The notes under the pieces are model-generated. The model was given only the letters and a program-made list of their open reading frames with translations. It did not search any database and was not told the DNA's origin. This document shows, one piece after another, positions 17,161 to 25,742 of a DNA stretch of 34,362 nucleotides; the first letter of the stretch is position 1; each line of letters begins with the position of its first letter. Origin of the DNA: Alistipes sp. UBA934 (GTDB taxonomy: Bacteria; Bacteroidota; Bacteroidia; Bacteroidales; Rikenellaceae); assembly GCA_002293535.1 (NCBI GenBank), contig DBDK01000005.1:155309-189670 (forward strand), in the 5' to 3' direction. Both the position numbers and the translations under genes were made by a program.

Positions 17161-18183
17161 ATGGAAATAGACCTTGTGGTGACGTGGGTCGATATGGACG
17201 ACCCGGTATGGCGAGCAGAGTTTGCCCGCTGGTCGGGGTTTGCAACCACAGACAATTCGCATAACTCTACCTCGGAGGCGCGCTTCAGAGATTACGGCTT
17301 CCTGCGTTATTGGTTCCGCGGAGTGGAGTGCTTCGCCCCGTGGGTGCGCAAGGTACATTTTGTGACCTGTGGTCAAAAGCCTGAGTGGCTAGATACGTCC
17401 AATCCACGGCTGAATCTGGTAAACCATTCCGATTTCATTCCGCAGGAGTTTTTGCCGCTGTTCAATTCCGCCTCCATAGAGATGTGGATGCATCGGATTC
17501 CGGGGTTGGCCGAACGGTTCGTCTATTTCAACGACGATTTTTTTCTCACCGCCCTTACGCCGCCGGAACGCTTTTTTGCCCCTGGCCCGGCCGGCTCTCC
17601 CAACGCCTCCCTGCCGTGCGACATAGCCGTTTTTCGTTATAATTCGGGCATCGGGCAATGGTCGAAACGGATCGAAAATAACGTACGTCTGATCAATAAA
17701 CATTTCGACAAACCGGCAGTGCAGCGCGAGTTCCACGACAAGTGGTTTACTCCTGAGTATGGCGGTAAGGCGTGGCTCAACTATCTGTTGCGCTATTATC
17801 CCAAATTCGTCACGCTGCGTGTACCCCACAATGCCCAGCCTTACCTGAAGAGTACGTTCGAGGATCTTTGGCGCCACTGTGAAGCCGAGCTGCTGGAAAC
17901 CTCCACGCACAGGTTCCGCTCGACGGCCGACCTCACACCGGAGTTGATTCGCACCTGGCAGATCTGTCGCGGCGATTTCACGCCTTATAATACGTATAAA
18001 GACACAAAGATGTTTCCACTCGTAACAATGCCCGGCGCAGCTATCAAGGCAGTGCGCGAGCAGACCTACAAACTGGTTTGTCTCAATGACAACGTGCATA
18101 TTCGTAACTATGCGCAAGTGATGGCCGACCTGGAAAGTGCCTTTGCGAGCATTTTACCCGAAAAATCCAGCTTTGAGTTATGA
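17161..18183 (+). CDS. Stealth-type sugar-phosphate transferase
   Basis: The 340-residue protein has the Stealth conserved regions. CR1 is at the start (MEIDLVVTWVDMDDPVW), then RFRDYGFLRYWFRGVECFAPWVRKVHFVTCGQ-type CR2 sequence, then YFNDDFFLT (122-130), and later KWFTPEYGG-KAWLNYLLRYYPKF and a C-terminal NDN segment. No signal peptide. Known Stealth proteins are hexose-1-phosphate transferases in capsule and exopolysaccharide synthesis, and GNPTAB in animals is related. The donor and acceptor here are unknown. It starts 34 bases after GH5 and overlaps the next gene by ATGA, opening a block of four sugar-transfer genes inside a degradative operon. Confidence 0.87.
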   Translation: MEIDLVVTWVDMDDPVWRAEFARWSGFATTDNSHNSTSEARFRDYGFLRYWFRGVECFAPWVRKVHFVTCGQKPEWLDTSNPRLNLVNHSDFIPQEFLPLFNSASIEMWMHRIPGLAERFVYFNDDFFLTALTPPERFFAPGPAGSPNASLPCDIAVFRYNSGIGQWSKRIENNVRLINKHFDKPAVQREFHDKWFTPEYGGKAWLNYLLRYYPKFVTLRVPHNAQPYLKSTFEDLWRHCEAELLETSTHRFRSTADLTPELIRTWQICRGDFTPYNTYKDTKMFPLVTMPGAAIKAVREQTYKLVCLNDNVHIRNYAQVMADLESAFASILPEKSSFEL

Positions 18184-18944
18184 TAGTCGTTTCTCTAACA
18201 TCGTTTCCAGAAGCGATTGGTTACGCAGCACAGGCCGTTCGCTCGGTTTTAGCGGGAAGAACTCTCCCCGACAAGATCGTGTTGTACCTCGCCCGACCTC
18301 AGTTTCCGGATGGAGAGATTCCTGCCGAACTCGAAACCCTGGCCCGTGAAAATCTCCTCTTCGAGGTTCGTTGGTACGAAGATGAGATCCGCTCATACAA
18401 AAAGTTGATCCCTGCTCTGAAGGACTTCCCCGAAGCCGTGATCGTGACGCTGGATGACGACGTATGGTATCGGCGTGATATGCTCGGCTCGCTGTTGCGC
18501 CTCAATGCCAAGGTACCCACCGCCATTCTGGCACATCGTGCAAAACGGCTGAGGATAGATGAGCCGTATAAAAAGTGGCCGAAATACAGATGGTACCATT
18601 TTCTGTTCCGCCGCCTTCGCTTCGATTATCACACAATGCAGACCGGTATCGGAGGGGTGCTCTATCCGCCTCATTCGCTGGAGACGCAAATGCTTCGGCC
18701 CGAACTGTTTATGTCTTTGGCTCCCACGAACGATGATGTTTGGTTCTGGGCTGCGGCTGTGGCTCGTGGGACCTATGTCGTTCCTGTACCTTGGGGCCCC
18801 CACAATAAGCCAAGCGGATTGGGTAAACCCAAAGAGTTATCACTCAAAACCATAAACTTCAAAACAGGCACCGACCGCAATCGAACGGCACTCGAAGCTA
18901 TACTGGCCAAGTATCCCGTAATAAAACAACGCCTATGCGAGTGA
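18180..18944 (+). CDS. Glycosyltransferase with DDD motif (first of a tandem pair)
   Basis: The 254-residue cytosolic protein has the pattern VSLTSFPEAI, a KIVLYL strand, SYKKLIPAL, then VIVTLDDDVWYR with Asp92-94 as the probable nucleotide-sugar/metal motif. Later segments GIGGVLYPPHSL and APTNDDVWFWAAAVARGT are almost identical to the next gene. It looks like a GT-A fold enzyme, but I do not recognise a named family with certainty. Its ATG overlaps the Stealth stop by four bases, so translation is coupled. Confidence 0.8.
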   Translation: MIVVSLTSFPEAIGYAAQAVRSVLAGRTLPDKIVLYLARPQFPDGEIPAELETLARENLLFEVRWYEDEIRSYKKLIPALKDFPEAVIVTLDDDVWYRRDMLGSLLRLNAKVPTAILAHRAKRLRIDEPYKKWPKYRWYHFLFRRLRFDYHTMQTGIGGVLYPPHSLETQMLRPELFMSLAPTNDDVWFWAAAVARGTYVVPVPWGPHNKPSGLGKPKELSLKTINFKTGTDRNRTALEAILAKYPVIKQRLCE

Positions 18945-19735
18945 TTGTCTCCTTAACATCGTTCCCGGCAGCCATATACCTGGTTCCGGAAGCTGTGAAA
19001 TCCATATTGAGAGGCACGGTTTTGCCTGATAAAATCGTCCTTTATCTCACCGCCGAGCAGTTTCCGAACGAAGTGGTACCTCCCTCTATCGAGCTACTCA
19101 AGAGCGATCCCCGCTTCGAGATTCGGTTTTGGAGCGAGAATATCCGCTCATACACCAAGTTGATTCCCGCATTGCACGACTTTCCTGACGACATTGTGGT
19201 CTCCATCGACGACGACCAGTGCTATCCTCGTCGCACCCTCGAACGCCTGCTGCTCTGGCACGCCCGATATCCCGAAATGATCATCGCCCACAACGTCCGC
19301 CGCATAATGACCGACCGCAACGGAAAACTGAAAGGGTATTTCGATTGGGATCGCTATAAGCCGGTTCGTTACTTGTGGCATCCTCCGAAAGCCAGTTTCC
19401 GAAACCTGCTGTTCGGCCTTGGAGGGGTGCTCTATCCGCCCCATTCACTCGACCCCAAGATGCTCGATTCCGGATTGTTTATGCCTGTGGCTCCCACGGT
19501 GGACGACGTCTGGTTTTGGGCTGCGGCAACGTCCAACGGAACTAAAGTACTTCCGATTCCATTCGGACAATATAAGTCACACCCGTTGGGCAAGCCTGCT
19601 GAGATTGCACTCGGTACCGGTAATACGCGTTCGGGTGTGGATGTCAATAAATTAGTCTTGGAGGCTATTTTGCAGCGATACCCCATTGTCAAACGGCGGT
19701 TGGAAGAGTCGATCGGCAGGAGCATAGAGTTATGA
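18935..19735 (+). CDS. Glycosyltransferase with DDD motif (second of a tandem pair)
   Basis: The 266-residue protein is a paralogue of the preceding gene along its whole length. It has VSLTSFPAAIYLV, the same SYTKLIPALHDFP step, VVSIDDDQCYPRR with Asp92-94 at the same position, GLGGVLYPPHSLD and APTVDDVWFWAAATSNGT, and a shared end pattern YPIVKRRLEE. It is presumed to transfer a second sugar in the same glycan. It overlaps the previous gene by 10 bases and the next by 4. Residues after the DDD differ (VW versus QC), which may mean a different donor. Confidence 0.8.
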   Translation: MRVIVSLTSFPAAIYLVPEAVKSILRGTVLPDKIVLYLTAEQFPNEVVPPSIELLKSDPRFEIRFWSENIRSYTKLIPALHDFPDDIVVSIDDDQCYPRRTLERLLLWHARYPEMIIAHNVRRIMTDRNGKLKGYFDWDRYKPVRYLWHPPKASFRNLLFGLGGVLYPPHSLDPKMLDSGLFMPVAPTVDDVWFWAAATSNGTKVLPIPFGQYKSHPLGKPAEIALGTGNTRSGVDVNKLVLEAILQRYPIVKRRLEESIGRSIEL

Positions 19736-20616
19736 GACCCGGAACAAAAAAAGCGCTGGCAGAAGCAATTGCAGGTCTCATTCCTCACCAGATGGAGCGC
19801 AATCGTTGGCGGGGGTTGCTTCGTTACGGCCCGTGGCGCGCTCTGCGGTTGAAGCGGCGACTCAAAAGCGAAATCGACGAACCGCAATACTATCTAACCG
19901 TATGTGCCATAGCAAAAAACGAGGGCTCATATTTTATCGAATGGATCGAATGGCATAAGACGCAAGGGGTCGAGAAATTCTACATTTACGACAACGATAG
20001 CGACGACGACACGGCCTCCGTTTTGGCTCCTTACGTGGCCTCAGGGCTTGTGGAGTACGTTTTTTGGCCGGGACCCAAACAGCAAATTCCTGCCTATGAC
20101 GACTGCATCGAACGACACCGGATGGAGGCGCGCTGGATGGTTTTCCTCGATCTGGACGAATTCATTGTGCCTTTGAAAGATAGCTCGCTGGTAAAGTTCT
20201 TGCAACGGATGGAACAGCATCCTGTGGTGGAGATCAACTGGCTAATTTACGGCAGTAATGGTGAACGTGAAAAACGCCCCGGAAACGTGATGGATCGCTT
20301 CATAAAGCACTCGGAGCCGGCGCATCCGCTCAATCGGCACGTCAAGAGCGTTGTCGATCCGCGACGCGTGGCTTGTATGACCGGTTGCCACGAGGCAGCG
20401 CGTCTGCCGGGCGTCGGGCCGTCGGTCGATTCGGCGGGCACGCCTTGTCACAAAAACCATTTTTCACGCCCACCCGTAATGGACGATATTCGCATAAATC
20501 ACTATGCGGTAAAGTCTTACGAAGAATTCCTGGCCAAACGCGCCCGCGGACGCGCCCGTACCCTCGACCAGCGCGGACTGGACTATTTCGAACGATTCGA
20601 CCTTAACGATATTTGA
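19732..20616 (+). CDS. GT92-like glycosyltransferase
   Basis: The 294-residue protein has the GT92/DUF23-type core: LTVCAIAKNEGSYFIEWIEWHK, GVEKFYIYDNDSDDDT, then MVFLDLDEFIVP with Asp140-x-Asp142 as the metal-binding DxD, and INHYAVKSYEEFLAKRARGRAR near the end. GT92 enzymes transfer hexoses, and bacterial members occur in surface polysaccharide loci. A basic N-terminal stretch of about 45 residues precedes the domain. It starts in an ATGA overlap with the preceding gene and ends one base before the GH2 start, so it is part of the same transcript. Confidence 0.87.
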   Translation: MRPGTKKALAEAIAGLIPHQMERNRWRGLLRYGPWRALRLKRRLKSEIDEPQYYLTVCAIAKNEGSYFIEWIEWHKTQGVEKFYIYDNDSDDDTASVLAPYVASGLVEYVFWPGPKQQIPAYDDCIERHRMEARWMVFLDLDEFIVPLKDSSLVKFLQRMEQHPVVEINWLIYGSNGEREKRPGNVMDRFIKHSEPAHPLNRHVKSVVDPRRVACMTGCHEAARLPGVGPSVDSAGTPCHKNHFSRPPVMDDIRINHYAVKSYEEFLAKRARGRARTLDQRGLDYFERFDLNDI

Positions 20617-20617
20617 T

Positions 20618-23038
20618 ATGAAACGACTGATATTCACGCTTTTAGTGGTTCTGACGACGAGCACATTCAGTCACTTCGGCACAGCGAACGCACAGATTAC
20701 ATACGAAAACTCACGTCGATTGAACGACGGTTGGCTTTTCCTGCGAGGTGACATCGGTAATATTTGGGAGGCCGTGCGTCCGATTCCCACCACCGGCGAG
20801 CCTGCTGAATTGGTACCATTGTGGAACCAGGTCACTCTGCCTCATTGTTATAATGCTCTGGACGCCGTTGATCCAGATGTGAATTATTACGAAGGACCGG
20901 TGTGGTACCGTACCCGGATTGCAGTCGAAAATCCTTACGCCGACGGACGAACCTTGCTTCATTTCGAAGGAGCGGGTCAGCGTACCGAAGTTTGGATTTA
21001 CACGACCCAGGTAGCCGAACACGTGGGTGGTTACGACGAATGGAATGTGGATATTACCGATGCTGTGGCAGAATTTTTGGCTTCGCCGGATGCGGCACGC
21101 TTCGAGGGTCGAGTGCCACTCTCGATCCGTTGCGACAACACGCGCGACACCGAGACCATCCCTTCCGATCTCTCCGATTTTAACATCTACGGCGGCATTT
21201 ATCGCTATCTGAACCTTGTTTACACGCCGGCTGTGGCGATTTCGGGGCTGCACACCGATGCTTCTGTCGATTCGAAGGGCAAACAGGGCAGGGTAGTGAT
21301 AACGCCTGAGTATGAGCGGATTACTGATGATGCAAATATAACTCTTCGCGTGCTCGACCCGGCAGGCAAAGAAGTTTTCAGACACGCGAGTGCGGCCGAA
21401 AAAACCCACACGATAGAATTTTCCCTCGACAAGCCAGCCCTGTGGTCACCCTCACAGCCGGCTCTTTACACTGCTGAAATGACGCTTACTTCGCCATCCG
21501 GAACGATGCAGGCGAGTGAACGGTTCGGATTCCGCCACTTCGAGTTTGTTGAGCACGGGCCGTTTATGCTCAACGGTGAGCGACTGCTGTTGCGCGGAAC
21601 CCATCGCCACGAAGACCACGCAGGAGTGGGAGCGGCGATGGATGAAGAGACGATCGTACGTGAGATGGAGATGATTAAGTCAATGGGAGTCAATTTCATA
21701 CGCTTGGGTCATTATCAACAGTCGCGCATCGTGCTTCGAGATTGCGACCGACTTGGGATCCTCGTTTGGGAGGAGATTCCGTGGTGTCGCGGTGGTCTCG
21801 GAGGCGAGCAATATAAGGCTCAGGCACGTCGGATGCTCAATAATATGATCACACAGCACCGCAATCACCCTTCGGTGATCCTGTGGGGAATGGGCAACGA
21901 GAACGACTGGCCTAACGACTTTCAAACTTTTGATCGTGAGGCTGTTCGAGCATTTATGATTGAGCTTCATAATCTCTCGCACGAGCTCGATCCGACGCGT
22001 TTGACGGCGATCCGGCGCTGCGATTTTTGCAAAGATGTGGTCGATGTCTATTCGCCGTCGATCTGGGCGGGTTGGTATTCTTCGGATTCATACAAAGATT
22101 ACAAGCGCCTGACAGAGAATGCTTTCAATAACGTCGAGCGGTTTCTGCACGTAGAATGGGGAGGCGATTCTCACGCCGGTCGTCACTCGGAAGATCCGCT
22201 GGCTTGGCAACGCAACGGCGGCAGGGCTCCGGCAGTGGGCGATTGGAGTGAGAGCTACGTTTGCGACCTGATAGACTGGCATTTAAAGGAGCAGCTGACG
22301 ATGCCGTGGCTGACGGGGACGGCCTACTGGCCATTCAAGGATTTTTCGACCCCGCTGCGGCCCGAAAATCCGGTGCCCTACGTTAATCAAAAAGGGGTAG
22401 TGGAGCGTGATCTCACTCCCAAAGAGTCGTTCTATGTATTTCAATCTTACTGGGTTACCGAACCGATGGTACACATCTACGGTCATTCGTGGCCGGTGCG
22501 TTGGGGTGGCGAAGGAGAGGCGCGAACCGTCAAGGTTTATTCGAATTGCGACGAGGTCGAGCTCTTTGTGAATGGTGTTTCGCAAGGTCGTCGCAAACGT
22601 AATCCGGCCGACTTTCCTGCGGCAGGGCTTCGTTGGGACGTGACGTTTAAGGCTGACGAAAACGACGTTCGGGCGATAGGTTTTAGTGGGCGCGAGAAGG
22701 TAGAGGATCAAATTGTTCTGAGATATGAGACCCGTTCCTGGAGCATTCCTGCCGCGATCGAGACCACTGTAACTGACAACGGTGATGGCACGGTGTTTGT
22801 GGATGTACAACTCGTAGATAGTGCCGGGGTGCCCTGCCTTGACTCGCGTGCGTGGATTTATTTTGAAAAAGCGGGCGACGGCAAACTTCTTGACGATCTG
22901 GGTACTGCCACCGGTTCGCGTAAGGTGCAGGCCGCTAATGGTCGTGCACGAATAAAAATAGAGAAGCAGGGCGGAGAGACTGTTGTTGCCGTGCGCTCCG
23001 AAGGATTGCAGACAATTTTTAGTACGATAATATTATGA
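20618..23038 (+). CDS. GH2-family beta-glycosidase (beta-galactosidase-like)
   Basis: The 806-residue exported protein has a signal peptide ending TANAQ (about 26). The GH2 sugar-binding domain (PLWNQVTLPHCYNALDAVDPD, YYEGPVWYRTRI) is followed by an Ig-like domain and a TIM barrel (GTHRHEDHAGVGAAMDEETIV). The acid/base is Glu428 in GMGNENDW and the probable nucleophile is Glu513 in LHVEWGGD. C-terminal DUF4982/Ig-like domains include YSNCDEVELFVNGVSQGRR and DNGDGTVFVDVQLVDSAGVPC. It would remove terminal sugars in the periplasm. The exact sugar (Gal, GlcA or Glc) is not determinable here. It begins 1 base after the GT92 gene and overlaps the fimbrillin start by 4. Confidence 0.92.
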   Translation: MKRLIFTLLVVLTTSTFSHFGTANAQITYENSRRLNDGWLFLRGDIGNIWEAVRPIPTTGEPAELVPLWNQVTLPHCYNALDAVDPDVNYYEGPVWYRTRIAVENPYADGRTLLHFEGAGQRTEVWIYTTQVAEHVGGYDEWNVDITDAVAEFLASPDAARFEGRVPLSIRCDNTRDTETIPSDLSDFNIYGGIYRYLNLVYTPAVAISGLHTDASVDSKGKQGRVVITPEYERITDDANITLRVLDPAGKEVFRHASAAEKTHTIEFSLDKPALWSPSQPALYTAEMTLTSPSGTMQASERFGFRHFEFVEHGPFMLNGERLLLRGTHRHEDHAGVGAAMDEETIVREMEMIKSMGVNFIRLGHYQQSRIVLRDCDRLGILVWEEIPWCRGGLGGEQYKAQARRMLNNMITQHRNHPSVILWGMGNENDWPNDFQTFDREAVRAFMIELHNLSHELDPTRLTAIRRCDFCKDVVDVYSPSIWAGWYSSDSYKDYKRLTENAFNNVERFLHVEWGGDSHAGRHSEDPLAWQRNGGRAPAVGDWSESYVCDLIDWHLKEQLTMPWLTGTAYWPFKDFSTPLRPENPVPYVNQKGVVERDLTPKESFYVFQSYWVTEPMVHIYGHSWPVRWGGEGEARTVKVYSNCDEVELFVNGVSQGRRKRNPADFPAAGLRWDVTFKADENDVRAIGFSGREKVEDQIVLRYETRSWSIPAAIETTVTDNGDGTVFVDVQLVDSAGVPCLDSRAWIYFEKAGDGKLLDDLGTATGSRKVQAANGRARIKIEKQGGETVVAVRSEGLQTIFSTIIL

Positions 23039-25674
23039 AAACTCTGAAAACATTGCTTGGGGTTGCCATTCTGTTGGGTACCGCCTCTTGCCTCGTTCAC
23101 GAAGTCACCACTCCGACTTCCCAAGAATACCGGATAGCATTTAACGTGGCTACGCCTGGCGATTTTCTCGTCTCGCAACAAAGCCGCTCACTTACCGAAG
23201 CACAGGAAAAGGCCATCGAGGAGATCGCCGTACTTATATTCGACAATAAGGGGGTGCTCACCTACATTCGTTATGCCCAAACGATCGAACAGACGGCCAC
23301 GGGTAATGAGTTTTCGATCTCGATTCCGCGAGAAATAACGGGAACCCAGATTTTCAACTTCGTGGTAATAGCCAACGACTCCTCACTCATTAAAACAGTG
23401 CTCGGGAACGAGCCCAACGATCAAACTTTCACGGCAGTGGCCGCAGCCCTCGTAGAAAGAATAACAGGGGCAATGTATACCAACGGCGGTATCATCCCTA
23501 TGTGGGGTCAGACTGGAAACAAGGCCGTGACGACCGAAGGACTGAATCTCGACGTCAAATTGACGCGCGCCGTAGCTCGAATTGACGTCGGAGTGGGTGC
23601 GAATGCCGTACAGTGGAATGGCATCGACGCCGAAGGACGTATAATTCCGTTCCAATTGCGGGAAGTCTATGTCGCCAGACCAAATGATCGTTATGGTCTC
23701 GTGCCGACAGCATCACCTTCCATTCCCGCAGGGACGGTCTCTTTTTCGGCTGCCGACTCGTGGAACAAATTCAAGTACAACGTTTCGGGCGGACTGTCCA
23801 CTTCACGAGATATTTATGTGCCGGAAGCGAAACTCGCCGGAACAGGGACTTCGGGGGACGCTTCCCACACAAATAGAATGGCGATCGTGGTTGGCGGACG
23901 TTATGACAACAGTTCCACCACGACCTACTATCGCATAGATTTCCTGGAGCAGGGTGAGTTCGTGGATATTTTGCGTAACCATCTCTACCGTTTCAGTATC
24001 ACCGCAGTGACCGGCCCCGGTCAGGCCACTCCCCAACAGGCCTACGAATCGTCGGCCAATATGTCTGCCGAGTTACTCGATTGGGAAGACGGTCTGTTGG
24101 AATACATCGTCTTCGGTAACTACTATTTGGCCGTAAGTCAAAATCCGGCCGAACTTCCGGCCGAACAGGATGAAACGCTCGTCGTAAAGATCTCCACCGA
24201 TGCTTCCCGTTTCGATCTGATGCTCGGAGGTGCTTCAAATGCCTCGCTATCGAGCGATACTGCTACGGCAGCCGGTGCGGCAGGTCAAACTTATCAGACC
24301 ACATACTTCGATTATACACTGCGAAAAGAGGCCGCCGAAGATGAATACTCGCTTACTGTTGTCACACGCGAAGATAATATTTCCGAGATGGAGGTATCCA
24401 AAATAGACCATTGGAGGATCAACGCCGGCGGGGCTATCCAAATGCCCTTCGAGGTGAGCCAGAAATGGCAACCCGAACCACCTACACTCGAACCGGTCGA
24501 AGACGATATTCCCGCAGGCGGCGGAGGCGAAGAAACCGATATTCCGGCAGACGGAGGGATCTATACGATAGAGGTCGCGACAAACCTCGACAGCTGGGGT
24601 GTGAAGGTTTATAGGGGCGACAAGAGTGATCCGCAACCCACCGGTTTTCCCATTGTAGAACATTATGTGGCTCCGCAGACACGCGCTGATGTCAAGAGTA
24701 TTTCGATCGCCATTCCACCGGCCGACGAGCAAACCCAGCGTACGCTTAGTTTCTACGTTTTTAGCGATCTGTTGCCTGTGGTTTCGAGCGAGATTTTAGT
24801 GAAGACGACCGCCCAGGCACCTATGCCTGCTCCTCCAGTGGAAGGTGGCCAGGACGATATTCTTTATTTGGACGCGAACGGCAGACTCTCTGTCGGTAAA
24901 TTCTCCGACGGCACGGTAAATATCTCTAATCTGTTGCTGTTCAAGTTCGGTAGCGTGATCGGATTCAATGCCAACGAACCGTCGGGAAACTTTGCTCTCG
25001 ACGACATACTTTTCAATCCCTCGGCACTCGTCGTGGGCACGGACATTACGGCATACTATGATCCGGCAACGTATGGAGACATTCTGCCGGGAATTCCGGC
25101 TTTCGTGCCGGCCGACTACACCACCGGCGGCATTCGAAACATTTCGGAGGACAGCTATCACAACGCCGCGAACATCCGCACCGGTAAGGGCGATCCCTGT
25201 CGGTTGGTAGGTTTGGCAGCGAATAAGGTCAATGAGTTGTCCCATTCAGAGTTGAATAATCATCGCAGCGGTTGGCGTATGCCCACAGCCAAAGAGCAGG
25301 CAAATTTCATCGGCGGCGAACCGGGCGGTGCTTGGGAGAGTTGGCAACCGGGAACAACCTATAACGGCCCTATCAATGCCAGCTATCCTTATTACGACCA
25401 CGCGACCTCTGGTGCCACCGGTACGGCGAACGATCCCCACACGGGTAGTTTTCCTGTTGTCGATTGTTTCCAGTCACAATACAGTTCTGTTCTTCCGGCT
25501 ACAGGATATGTGTTTTACGGTATATACAATTCTGATTTCAGGGCTGGCGAATATTGGTCGAGCACACTCTATGACAATAACAATGCATATAGATTGTCTT
25601 TCGATGCATCCAGAGTCTTTTTAGATCAACATCAGTTCTTCTATGGCTTTGCTGTTCGCTGTATTAGAGAGTAA
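23035..25674 (+). CDS. FimA/Mfa-like fimbrillin with BACON-like and C-terminal FISUMP (C-type-lectin-like) domains; candidate pilus adhesin
   Basis: The 879-residue lipoprotein has Cys19 in GTASC. The motif SRSLTEAQEKAIEE resembles the TRALT arginine-cleavage site of type V fimbrillins. Residues of about 30-470 match the downstream fimbrillin paralogue. After an acidic linker, about 510-595 resembles a BACON/Ig-like domain (DGGIYTIEVATNLDSWGVKV). Residues of about 600-879 are a FISUMP-type lectin fold (GWRMPTAKEQANFIGG, LPATGYVFYG, YWSSTLYDNNNAYRLSFDAS, ending GFAVRCIRE). That tail is homologous in protein to the DGR cassette tails (SNGFTVRCVAR) but not close in DNA, and its last 200 bases are visibly AT-richer than the rest. 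The architecture fits a tip adhesin, the kind of pilin known to be DGR-diversified in Bacteroides. Confidence 0.85.
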   Translation: MKTLKTLLGVAILLGTASCLVHEVTTPTSQEYRIAFNVATPGDFLVSQQSRSLTEAQEKAIEEIAVLIFDNKGVLTYIRYAQTIEQTATGNEFSISIPREITGTQIFNFVVIANDSSLIKTVLGNEPNDQTFTAVAAALVERITGAMYTNGGIIPMWGQTGNKAVTTEGLNLDVKLTRAVARIDVGVGANAVQWNGIDAEGRIIPFQLREVYVARPNDRYGLVPTASPSIPAGTVSFSAADSWNKFKYNVSGGLSTSRDIYVPEAKLAGTGTSGDASHTNRMAIVVGGRYDNSSTTTYYRIDFLEQGEFVDILRNHLYRFSITAVTGPGQATPQQAYESSANMSAELLDWEDGLLEYIVFGNYYLAVSQNPAELPAEQDETLVVKISTDASRFDLMLGGASNASLSSDTATAAGAAGQTYQTTYFDYTLRKEAAEDEYSLTVVTREDNISEMEVSKIDHWRINAGGAIQMPFEVSQKWQPEPPTLEPVEDDIPAGGGGEETDIPADGGIYTIEVATNLDSWGVKVYRGDKSDPQPTGFPIVEHYVAPQTRADVKSISIAIPPADEQTQRTLSFYVFSDLLPVVSSEILVKTTAQAPMPAPPVEGGQDDILYLDANGRLSVGKFSDGTVNISNLLLFKFGSVIGFNANEPSGNFALDDILFNPSALVVGTDITAYYDPATYGDILPGIPAFVPADYTTGGIRNISEDSYHNAANIRTGKGDPCRLVGLAANKVNELSHSELNNHRSGWRMPTAKEQANFIGGEPGGAWESWQPGTTYNGPINASYPYYDHATSGATGTANDPHTGSFPVVDCFQSQYSSVLPATGYVFYGIYNSDFRAGEYWSSTLYDNNNAYRLSFDASRVFLDQHQFFYGFAVRCIRE

Positions 25675-25679
25675 AAATA

Positions 25680-25709
25680 TTTGGATGTAAACAATTTTTT
25701 ATATCTTTG
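25680..25709 (+). promoter_or_regulatory. Promoter of the second fimbrillin gene
   Basis: TTTG (25680-25683) is followed after 18 bases by a perfect TATCTTTG (25702-25709), a good Bacteroidetes -33/-7 pair, with a leader of about 27 bases to the ATG at 25743. It shows that the second fimbrillin can be expressed separately from the first. Confidence 0.75.
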
Positions 25710-25742
25710 TACAGTTTTACATAGGTAAAAGCTCACAACGAT

